Positions 26,184-33,004 of a stretch of 41,867 nt of DNA are shown one piece after another (positions within the stretch are counted from its first letter, which is position 1; each line of letters opens with the position of its first letter). The stretch covers positions 1-41,867 of the forward strand of contig JADFIR010000028.1 of the NCBI GenBank assembly GCA_022566535.1, read 5' to 3'. The translations under genes and the position numbers were made by a program. Source of the DNA: Planctomycetota bacterium (GTDB taxonomy: Bacteria; Planctomycetota; Phycisphaerae; Phycisphaerales; SM1A02). The notes below the pieces were generated by a model. The model ran no database searches. It was not told the DNA's origin and saw only the letters and a list, made by a program, of their open reading frames with translations.

Positions 26184-26268
26184 CTGTCGTCGCGGCCTCG
26201 CGGTCGGAAAGCTCGGCGGTGCTGGGTCAATCGGTCTACAGCCGGCTGGCGGGCAACGAAGATGTGAA

Positions 26269-26284
26269 TCCCGGCGCGCCGGGA
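26269..26284. repeat. 16-base GC palindrome, second copy
   Basis: TCCCGGCGCGCCGGGA occurs here and identically at 23095-23110, where it interrupts the IS1380-like fragment. Both are perfect palindromes. Confidence 0.6.
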
Positions 26285-26614
26285 CCGAACGATTGAGCGT
26301 TGATCCGGTAATGCGCCATGTGGTCCGCGGCCGGGCCGTGGACCGCACCGCCAGCCTTCTCCTGCCGCGGTCCGAGCCATGCCGAATGGTTCTCTGATCG
26401 CCGGCCACAGACAAGAAAAAGGTAGCATGTCCCCCGCTTACTTCTTCCTTCTTCTACTTTTGCCTATTGCCGGCGTGAAGTCGCCGACCGAGGTGGCCGA
26501 TAACGCTACTCGGCCGGCGGACCGCAGCGGCGCGCCACGCAGCCTGCATTGCCCTGCGCAGCGACTGGATCGACACGCCGACCCATGCGTCGCCGTACAG
26601 ATCGCCGATACTCG

Positions 26615-28846
26615 ATGAGAATCCAAAGTCACGTTTCCGTCATCCTGTTCGTGGCCATCGCCGGCGCCATCGGCCTGGCCTTGGCGGTCGGCATCCTGCT
26701 GTCGGGACTGGAGCAGGCCGCCCAGCAATCGGCAAAGGCCTCCGAGCAGCGGCGCCAGATCGAGACACTCGCCGCCTACGGCCAGGAACTGCGGGACGCG
26801 ATCAACACGCTCACCATCGATTCGCCGCCCGAAAGCTTCGTGATCGTGGACCAAGCCATCGAGCGATGCCTTGCTGATCTCATTGGGCTGCGTCACGCAT
26901 CGCTGTTTGTGGGTATCCCGCCAATGGACGAGGCGATCGAGTCGTTGCGAAGGATGATCGAGCGGAGCCAAGAGATGGCGGCCGGCCGCGCCTCCGGGCA
27001 GCCGGCAACAGCTCACCTTTCCCAGCTCCGCGACATCGCTGAGCACTACCTGCAGCGCTTGGGCGAAGTTGAACGCAGCGCCGTGGGCGCGGCCGAAGAC
27101 TACGCTGTAGCGCTCACTGGACGCCGCAGATTCATCATGCTCACCATCGGCGTGATCTGCCTCATCTATCTGGCGGTCATCGAGCATGTTCGGCAGTGGA
27201 CGACGCGCCGCTTGGTTCGCCCTGTGCAGGCGCTGGCCGACGCGGCCATCAACGCCATTGCAGGCGAAGAAACCTTGCCGGACCTGGACCAGAGCGGGCC
27301 GGCCGAGCTCAAGACGCTCGGCGAGATGCTTGCCAGCTTCGTCCAAACGCTCAAGGACAGGGTGCAGGAACGCACCGCGGAGCTTGAGCGCCAAAAAGAA
27401 ACGCTCAAGACCAAGGTGTGGGAACGCACCGCGGAGCTTGAGCACCAAAAAGAACAGCTCGAGCGGGAAATCACCGTACGGCGCCAGGCCGAGGATCGAC
27501 TGCGTCACGATGCTTTTCACGACACGCTCACCGATTTGCCCAATCGCGCCTTCCTCATGGATCGCCTGGAGTGCTGCCTCGAGCGCGCGAACAGGCAAGC
27601 GGATTATCTGTTTGCCGTGCTTTTCCTGGATATTGACAACTTCAAAGTGATCAACGACAGCCTCGGGCACATTGTGGGTGATGAACTGCTGGTCGAGGCC
27701 GCCGAACGATTGACTGCATGCCTGCGCGGCCTGGATGTCGTCGCCCGCGTCGGCCAAGATACGGCGGCCCGCCTTGGCGGCGACGAATTCGTCATCCTCC
27801 TCGACGGCCTCAGCAAACCAAGCGACGCCGTGCTCGTTGCGGAACGGCTCCAGAAACAGTTGTCTGTACCGTTCAAGCTGCGGGAGCAGGAGGTGGTCAT
27901 CAGCGCCAGCATCGGGATTGCACTGGATCAGGGCGAGCACAAGATGGCCGAGCACCTGCTGCGAGACGCCGACACCGCCATGTACCGGGCCAAGGTGGCG
28001 GGCAAGGCCCGGCATCAGGTCTTCGACGAGGCCATGCACACTCAGGCCATGGCTCGGTTGCAGTTGGAAAACGAGCTTCGCGCCGCGATCGAGCAAGGAC
28101 AGTTTCAGCTTGTTTACCAACCGATCGTGGATCTGGCCACCCAGCAAATCAGCAGTTTCGAGGCCCTCATCCGTTGGAAACACCCCGACCGAGGCACCGT
28201 TCCCCCCGTCGAGTTCATCCCTGTGGCCGAGGAAACCCGCCTGATCGTCCCCATCGGCCGGTGGGTGCTCCGCGAGGCATGCAGGCAGTTGCAAGCATGG
28301 AACGCGCAACTGCCTCCCGAGCGGGCGCTATCAATCAGCGTCAACGTCTCCAAGCGGGAGGTGGCGGAGCCGGGATTCGTGCAGGAGGTACGGCGCCTTC
28401 TACGGACCACGGGCATTGACGGCCCGCAGTTGAAACTGGAGATCACCGAAAGCGTGATCATGGACAATCCCGAGCACATCATCGAGGTGCTGCGGCAGCT
28501 CAAGCAGTTGGGTATCGAGTTGCACATGGACGACTTCGGCACCGGCCTGTCGTCGTTGAGCTGTCTGCACAAGTTCCCGCTTGATGTGCTCAAGATCGAC
28601 CGCGCGTTTGTCACGACCATGGGACCCAACCGGGAGTACGCCGCGTTCGTCCACACCATCGTGACCCTGGCCCACAGCCTGGACATGAAGGTGACCGCGG
28701 AGGGCATTGAGACGCCCGAGCAACTGGCGCAGCTCCTCGCCCTGGACTGCGACTACGGCCAGGGCTACCTGTTCTCGAAGCCGCTCAGCGCCACCGAGGC
28801 CGAGGCGATCATCGACCGCAAGTACCTGGTCCGCGAGTCGGCCTGA
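26615..28846 (+). CDS. membrane-bound GGDEF/EAL cyclic-di-GMP protein
   Basis: A 743-aa protein from ATG 26615; an ATG at 26549 in frame lacks a membrane segment. An N-terminal membrane segment (8-31), an extracytoplasmic helical sensor (35-168) and a second membrane segment (171-191) are followed by a HAMP-like linker. A coiled coil (246-292) contains a duplicated 18-residue unit beginning ERTAELE. The GGDEF domain (about 296-470) has an intact GGDEF at 388-392. The EAL domain (about 482-735) has EAL at 516-518 and DDFGTG at 639-644. Both enzymatic motifs are present, so it may make and degrade cyclic-di-GMP. An RGLD motif (371-374) stands where the inhibitory RxxD site is expected. No partner is in the window. 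Confidence 0.93.
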   Translation: MRIQSHVSVILFVAIAGAIGLALAVGILLSGLEQAAQQSAKASEQRRQIETLAAYGQELRDAINTLTIDSPPESFVIVDQAIERCLADLIGLRHASLFVGIPPMDEAIESLRRMIERSQEMAAGRASGQPATAHLSQLRDIAEHYLQRLGEVERSAVGAAEDYAVALTGRRRFIMLTIGVICLIYLAVIEHVRQWTTRRLVRPVQALADAAINAIAGEETLPDLDQSGPAELKTLGEMLASFVQTLKDRVQERTAELERQKETLKTKVWERTAELEHQKEQLEREITVRRQAEDRLRHDAFHDTLTDLPNRAFLMDRLECCLERANRQADYLFAVLFLDIDNFKVINDSLGHIVGDELLVEAAERLTACLRGLDVVARVGQDTAARLGGDEFVILLDGLSKPSDAVLVAERLQKQLSVPFKLREQEVVISASIGIALDQGEHKMAEHLLRDADTAMYRAKVAGKARHQVFDEAMHTQAMARLQLENELRAAIEQGQFQLVYQPIVDLATQQISSFEALIRWKHPDRGTVPPVEFIPVAEETRLIVPIGRWVLREACRQLQAWNAQLPPERALSISVNVSKREVAEPGFVQEVRRLLRTTGIDGPQLKLEITESVIMDNPEHIIEVLRQLKQLGIELHMDDFGTGLSSLSCLHKFPLDVLKIDRAFVTTMGPNREYAAFVHTIVTLAHSLDMKVTAEGIETPEQLAQLLALDCDYGQGYLFSKPLSATEAEAIIDRKYLVRESA

Positions 28847-28994
28847 GTCCCCGGCCGATCAACGCTCAGCCGGGGGGTAAGCCCGGCCTGTGCCCACATT
28901 GACCACCAGCGCGGACGCTTCGAGCATCCGCGTTCTTGTCAATGTCGAACTCGATTGTGCCGTGTAGCTGCGAATCGCCTTCAATCCACCGCCC

Positions 28995-29095
28995 GGCCAA
29001 TGGGTTGAACGAATCCGCCAACGCCGCCCGATGAAGAAGTTGATCCTCGACATGGATAGCCCGGTAAGCCAGACCTACGAACGTCGGGAACGAGT
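28995..29095 (+). pseudogene. IS1380-type transposase fragment, copy B
   Basis: Reads GQWVERIRQRRP, then MKKLILDMDSPVSQTYERRE, the same segment as copy A, without the palindrome. Identity with copy A over the shared part is high by eye (about 85%). It ends at the same codon region (RRE) and is followed at once by an attC-like site. 28847-28994 contains no gene, only a weak CCCCGGC/GCCGGGG stem after the GGDEF/EAL gene. Confidence 0.72.
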
Positions 29096-29157
29096 GCCTT
29101 CACCTACCGGGATGAAGCGACAGCGAAATCCCAGTTAGGTGCAAGGCGTTGTTCGGC
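29086..29157 (-). other. attC-like recombination site
   Basis: On the minus strand GCCTTGCACCTAACTGGGAT (29147-29128) pairs with ATCCCGGTAGGTGAAGGC (29113-29096), leaving two unpaired bases in the first arm only. The outer boxes are GCCGAAC with AAC on one side and GTTCCCG on the other. Extrahelical bases on one arm and a loop of about 14 bases are the known attC structure. It starts 4 bases after the stop of the gene at 29162, where an attC would be in a cassette. The end box differs from GTTRRRY, so it may be degenerate or fused to a non-standard site. Confidence 0.6.
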
Positions 29158-29161
29158 TCGG

Positions 29162-29821
29162 CTACTGTATCATCCCTGTCTTGGCTACCTGGGCGTACTC
29201 GGTCAGCTCCTCTGGCCACTGCTTGTCACTGGCCAGAACGGCGTCGATGGGATTTGCCACTTCCTCACTCCGGTAGAACGCAAGGTGTCCCAAACCATGG
29301 AGGGCGCTTTCCACACAGGCTACGTTCGTGCTTTGCAGCGCTTCGACCATGACTGCAACGATCACAGGGTAGAAGTCCTCCTTCTCTGGGTCATCTTCCC
29401 ACCAACCGATTGGGGTTACATCCCAGAACATGTAGCAGATCGAGTTCAGCGGTGTGCCGCCTTCTTGATCGCGGTGGGACAACACCGGAGCACACCGGCT
29501 CTCGAAGCAACCATGATAAAGCTCGCGGATTGCTGACACCGCATCCAACCTAGTCTGGAGCGGCACAGAACTGTTCTTGAGGGCGAAGGTATAGTCAGAG
29601 CACGAGTTGTTGAAGATGAAGTTGAGCCCCGAATTCACTTGGATGTCGGAGAACCGTTGGAGGTCACGTGCGCATCGAAGACATGTATCCCTGATGAGAC
29701 AAGCGATCTCGAGGTCCGTGCCCGGAAAGGGTGCGTCATCGTCATCATCGAAATACCACTCCGGCTTGCTGTCCGGATGGTCAAACACGTGAGACAGCCA
29801 TTGGTCGTAATGTTTGTCCAT
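29162..29821 (-). CDS. unknown protein carried between attC-like site and repeat B
   Basis: A 219-aa soluble protein. It is acidic at the start (YFDDDDDAPFPG, 23-34), with a Cys-containing helix region (CLIRDTCLRCARDLQRF) and FNNSCSDYTFALKN. The stretch HGLGHLAFYRSEEVANPIDA (about 176-195) resembles a HEAT-like helical repeat. There is no signal peptide, no membrane segment and no catalytic motif that I recognise. The intact frame and its cassette-like borders support a real gene. The gene and the membrane protein at 24313 both have repeat B upstream, although the proteins are unrelated. Confidence 0.65.
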   Translation of the reverse strand: MDKHYDQWLSHVFDHPDSKPEWYFDDDDDAPFPGTDLEIACLIRDTCLRCARDLQRFSDIQVNSGLNFIFNNSCSDYTFALKNSSVPLQTRLDAVSAIRELYHGCFESRCAPVLSHRDQEGGTPLNSICYMFWDVTPIGWWEDDPEKEDFYPVIVAVMVEALQSTNVACVESALHGLGHLAFYRSEEVANPIDAVLASDKQWPEELTEYAQVAKTGMIQ

Positions 29822-29836
29822 ATCTTGTGCCGCACA

Positions 29837-30150
29837 ATAATTAGCTTGATCCGCATGACATGCGGATCGTTGGTTTCCTGTCCGTATGGCAGGCCTCTGG
29901 AAGAGTCTGCCTGAGGCGCGCGAAGCGCTTCATCTAACGACGAGGGGTCTAGGATGTCAATCTGTCGCCATCCCTGCCCAAGCGGCCCGGCGCAGCCTCC
30001 AGAACGTCATTCGCTGCCACGACTCGGCCTGTCACCGTCGAGTCCGCTCAGTTGCAAGCGACTGGAACTTGTGTTCCCAGGTGGGACCGTTACACTCGTG
30101 CTCGGAAAGCTCTGCGGTGGAGCTGTGCGAAGGTCATATGGGAAATATCG
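29837..30150 (+). repeat. dispersed repeats B (copy 2) and A (copy 2) joined
   Basis: 29837-30050 matches repeat B copy 1. 30028-30150 matches the repeat A copy at 32749 with about 87% identity over 110 bases. In locus 1 (24841-25053) B is cut at the start of A. So A and B may be one element of about 310 bases. No gene is recognised in 29822-30100. Confidence 0.6.
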
Positions 30151-30531
30151 ATTCAAGCGACTGGCAGCGGGCTGCCGTTCTTAGCCGCCACACCCCAAGT
30201 CGGATTCTCAACTGACATGCGACGGATACGCGCCTACCCTTCCCGTGGCATTGGTGGGCAGCCGACCTTCGATCGCCACTTCCCGCGACAAGAGAAGCGA
30301 GAGCCCCCGCGGTGCCACTTGGAGACGCTCTCGGCCCTGACCATCACGAGCCAGCGCCGCCAATCCCGCCCGATCCGTGACAGCCACACCCGGAAGATCC
30401 CGACAGAGCCCTTCAGGGCGTGGCCGCTTCGTCACTCGCTCAAGCACGCTGAGCCGATGCCGAAGCGCAAGATTCTCAGCGAGGAGACCTGCGAGTGAGC
30501 GGAAGAACACTTGCTCGATCGATGCGAACAA
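30100..30531 (-). pseudogene. integrase-core transposase remnant with frameshift
   Basis: On the minus strand the frame starts MFASIEQVFF and has LAENLALRHRLSVLERVTKR, the N-terminal motif of a common planctomycete DDE (rve) transposase. After RPRP the match moves to another frame: FRVWLSRIGRDWRRWLVMVR, SVSKWHRGG, then MSVENPTWGV. A stop lies between them. The rest of the catalytic core is missing, and the fragment runs into repeat A. It is one inactivated copy of an IS element. Confidence 0.75.
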
Positions 30532-30676
30532 CTCGAGGATTCATCCTGTCTCTGTCGCCTAGCAGAACAGGTTCATCCTCACCGAACGGTTCACCGCAAG
30601 TCTCTGAACCAACGAAACGACGGAGTGTTCGCCACCCACAACCCGACGGACGCCCGTCTTGCTTCCTCGAGGTCTC

Positions 30677-31441
30677 ATGATTCCCACAAAACCCGCAATA
30701 ATCCTGCCTACGAAGAATAGACAGCATCTGTTGAAACGCTCCATTGAGGATGTTCTCAATCAGTCCTTTACTGATTTTCATCTTCTCGTCGTCGACCATG
30801 CTTCCCGCGACGCAACCAGAGAGGTAGTTGAGCGATTTCGCGACCCTCGCGTTCACTACATCCACCATGTCGGCTATCACGATGCCGCGTGGTCTCCGAA
30901 GAATGCCGCATTGGAGAACCTCCCTGCGGACACCTTGGGCGTCCTGTTCCGCGATGATGATGATCTCTATGCGTCCACCGAAAGTCTCGGCTACCTCGTT
31001 GAGGCGGCGCTCTCTCTCGGTCCGCGATTCGGAATAGTCACCGGCGATTACGTCGAAGTGGATGCTGCAGGCGATGTCATTGCAGTCGTGACAGGCGACA
31101 AGACCTCTACCACCGAAATCGCCAGCGCAGCCTGGTTTCCCGTCAAGGCCGCCATCTTCAGTCGCCAACTGGTCGACGAGGTCGGCATCCTCCCGCCGAT
31201 CAGAAGCCGGGAAACCATTCTATGGGCCTACCTGATGGTAAACTTGTTGGAACAGAGTATCTATGAACTCGATCTATGTTATACCGGAAGATCGATCACT
31301 CGTAAGGCTCGCCATGACGACGCAATAAGCGTGCAGAATCTTGCGAACGGCAATCGTCATGCTTCCGAGGCCCTGATTCGAAACATCCACTACGCTCTTC
31401 ACCCCGAACAGCGGGCAGGTGTCGGCGTAGCCACGTTGTGA
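30677..31441 (+). CDS. family 2-type glycosyltransferase
   Basis: A 254-aa protein. ATG 30677 has GAGG 5 bases before it; an ATG at 30659 is possible. The fold begins AIILPTKNRQHLLKRSIEDV (8-27), continues with FHLLVVDHASRDATREVVER (34-53) and reaches the DxD-like metal site FRDDDDLY (91-98). These are marks of GT-A inverting transferases of GT2. The C-terminal part (150-254) is less conserved. It would transfer a sugar from a nucleotide sugar to an unknown acceptor in the cytoplasm. Its stop overlaps the GTG of the next gene (GTGA), so the pair is translationally coupled. Confidence 0.85.
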   Translation: MIPTKPAIILPTKNRQHLLKRSIEDVLNQSFTDFHLLVVDHASRDATREVVERFRDPRVHYIHHVGYHDAAWSPKNAALENLPADTLGVLFRDDDDLYASTESLGYLVEAALSLGPRFGIVTGDYVEVDAAGDVIAVVTGDKTSTTEIASAAWFPVKAAIFSRQLVDEVGILPPIRSRETILWAYLMVNLLEQSIYELDLCYTGRSITRKARHDDAISVQNLANGNRHASEALIRNIHYALHPEQRAGVGVATL

Positions 31442-32604
31442 ACGGCTCCAGTACAATCCACGGGTCAATGCCAAAGATAAACCCAGGCTTTGCAGCGCTG
31501 CAGCCATACCTCTTCTCCACGTTGGCAGCAAAGGCGGTCGCGAAAGGGGACGGCGTCCTTCAACTGGTCAGCGGAAACCCCGATCTGCCTACACCTGAAG
31601 TCATTACAGAGGCCCTAGCTCGAGCAGCAACAGGTTATTATCCGGATCCTCCCTCACTGGGAGATGATCGCTTGCGCGAGGCCATTGCGCAGTATTATGT
31701 TCGCCAGTTTGGTGTGGAGATTTCAGCTGAGAACATCATTGTCGGACACGGCACAAAAACGGACCTGTGGGACATAGGACGCGTTTTTAGCGCCGAGGGG
31801 GACACGTACATCCTTCCCGATCCTGGCTATCCCATAGTCAAGGAGTCCAGTGTCTTTGAAGGCCGAACACCGCATGAGGTGCCCTTCAGCAAGGAGCATA
31901 TCTGGGATCTGCGCTGCCTGGATCGTTCCGAGTTTTCACTGGTGTATCTCTGCAACCCCAACAACCCAAACGGCGCTGTTCAATACAAGGACACGGTCTC
32001 AGCCATCGCGGCTCGTGCGGTTGACGCGAATGCTCTTCTCCTATGCGACATTGTATATGCGGATTTCCACCTGCTTTCTGACAAGGCGGCTCCAAGCGTT
32101 TTCAACGCTGAGGGCACTGACAGTGTGGCGGTTGAGTTGGGCGGGTTCAAGGCGTACAGCATGACGGGATTTCGGGTGAGTTGGTTCGCAACAAAGAATG
32201 AGGAGATTGCCCAACGCTGGAAGAGATTCAAGAATAATCGTGATAAGGGTACGCCGGTGCCCATTCAGGTCGCAGCCTGCGAGGCTCTCACAAACAAGGA
32301 AGCCAGGGGGGCCATGGCTCAACACATGGATGTCTACCGCAAGAGGGCCGGCGCGTTGAAGAAGGGCCTGGAGGGCTTAGGCCTAGAAGTGCACGGGCTG
32401 GGGCATACTCCCTTTGCCTGGGTACGGGTGCCACAAGGATGTACTTCGGCTGGCTTTGCCCAGCGGCTCTTGGACGAGTGCAATCTGCTGGTGGTTCCAG
32501 GCACGGCGTTTGGGAGCGAGGGAGAGGGCTTTGTCAGGCTCTCGATCTTTGCGGATGAGGGTCAGATTCAGGAGGCCGTCTCAAGAATATCCCGTGCTCT
32601 CTAA
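31438..32604 (+). CDS. class I/II PLP-dependent aminotransferase
   Basis: 388 aa from GTG 31438, which overlaps the glycosyltransferase stop; ATG 31468 is an alternative with a less coupled start. Fold type I residues: NPNNPNG (173-179), Asp204 and Tyr207 (CDIVYADF), PLP-binding Lys238 (GGFKAYSMTGFR), Arg246 and a C-terminal Arg in GFVRLSIFAD. It most resembles the LL-diaminopimelate and succinyl-diaminopimelate aminotransferase group, but the substrate is uncertain. Pairing with a glycosyltransferase suggests making an amino sugar or a modified glycan rather than core lysine synthesis. A hairpin overlaps its stop codon. Confidence 0.88.
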   Translation: MNGSSTIHGSMPKINPGFAALQPYLFSTLAAKAVAKGDGVLQLVSGNPDLPTPEVITEALARAATGYYPDPPSLGDDRLREAIAQYYVRQFGVEISAENIIVGHGTKTDLWDIGRVFSAEGDTYILPDPGYPIVKESSVFEGRTPHEVPFSKEHIWDLRCLDRSEFSLVYLCNPNNPNGAVQYKDTVSAIAARAVDANALLLCDIVYADFHLLSDKAAPSVFNAEGTDSVAVELGGFKAYSMTGFRVSWFATKNEEIAQRWKRFKNNRDKGTPVPIQVAACEALTNKEARGAMAQHMDVYRKRAGALKKGLEGLGLEVHGLGHTPFAWVRVPQGCTSAGFAQRLLDECNLLVVPGTAFGSEGEGFVRLSIFADEGQIQEAVSRISRAL

Positions 32605-32611
32605 GAGCACG
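32593..32611 (+). terminator. hairpin overlapping the aminotransferase stop codon
   Basis: CGTGCTCT and AGAGCACG form an 8-bp stem with a CTA loop at 32601-32603. The TAA stop lies at 32602-32604. There is no clear T-run after it (TCTGGCTC), so it may be a Rho-type or attenuating structure. Confidence 0.4.
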
Positions 32612-32717
32612 TCTGGCTCTGCTGAGAAGCATCAGGCGGGTGGGCTAGCCGCGTCTTCGTAGCCACGGCCTGGACCATCATGAGCGGTGTGGTGTTCGAG
32701 CGTCGCCGCCAAGGCAA

Positions 32718-32746
32718 GAAAATGGGGACGGAAGTCTTGTTCGGGG
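32718..32746 (+). repeat. REP-like repeat with GGGGACGG core
   Basis: GAAAATGGGGACGGAAGTCT, related to 8037 and 41413. It is directly followed by repeat A copy 3. Confidence 0.55.
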
Positions 32747-32748
32747 CC

Positions 32749-32870
32749 GGCCTGCCACCGTCGAGTCCGCTCAGTTGCAAGCGATTGGAACTTGGGTTGC
32801 CGGTGGGGCACGTTACACTCGTGCTCGGCAAGCTCGGCGGTGGAGCGTGGCGAAGAAGAGAGGCTTGAGA
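32749..32870 (+). repeat. dispersed repeat A, copy 3
   Basis: GTCGAGTCCGCTCAGTTGCA and TTACACTCGTGCTCGG match 30038-30105 closely. It lies in the gap 32605-33004 upstream of uvrA, which contains no other gene. Confidence 0.6.
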
Positions 32871-33004
32871 CTTGGAGGGTTGAGCAAGAGCCCCGGCCGA
32901 GGTGCGCGCGGCTATGATCCCCGAAGCGCCGCAGGCACGCTGCGGTTCGCTTTCCCAGCCGCGGATGCATGTCCGCGGGTTGTGCCCTGCGAGGCGATAC
33001 ACCC

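Larger units (their letters stand above)
25907..26614. other. repeat-rich gap with no gene
   Basis: It contains GGCACTTGGCACTAGG/GGCATTAGG low-complexity repeats (about 25973-26000), the AAGCGGCCCGGCAGGGCCTCC element shared with repeat B (26065), an inverted repeat (26111-26183), a repeat A fragment (26208) and a GC palindrome (26269). The last 70 bases precede the GGDEF/EAL gene. No coding signal is convincing. Confidence 0.5.

Noticed and set aside
26438-28309. 623-residue open frame on the minus strand
   Set aside because: It is antisense to the GGDEF/EAL gene, whose domains are clear. High GC keeps the opposite frame open.
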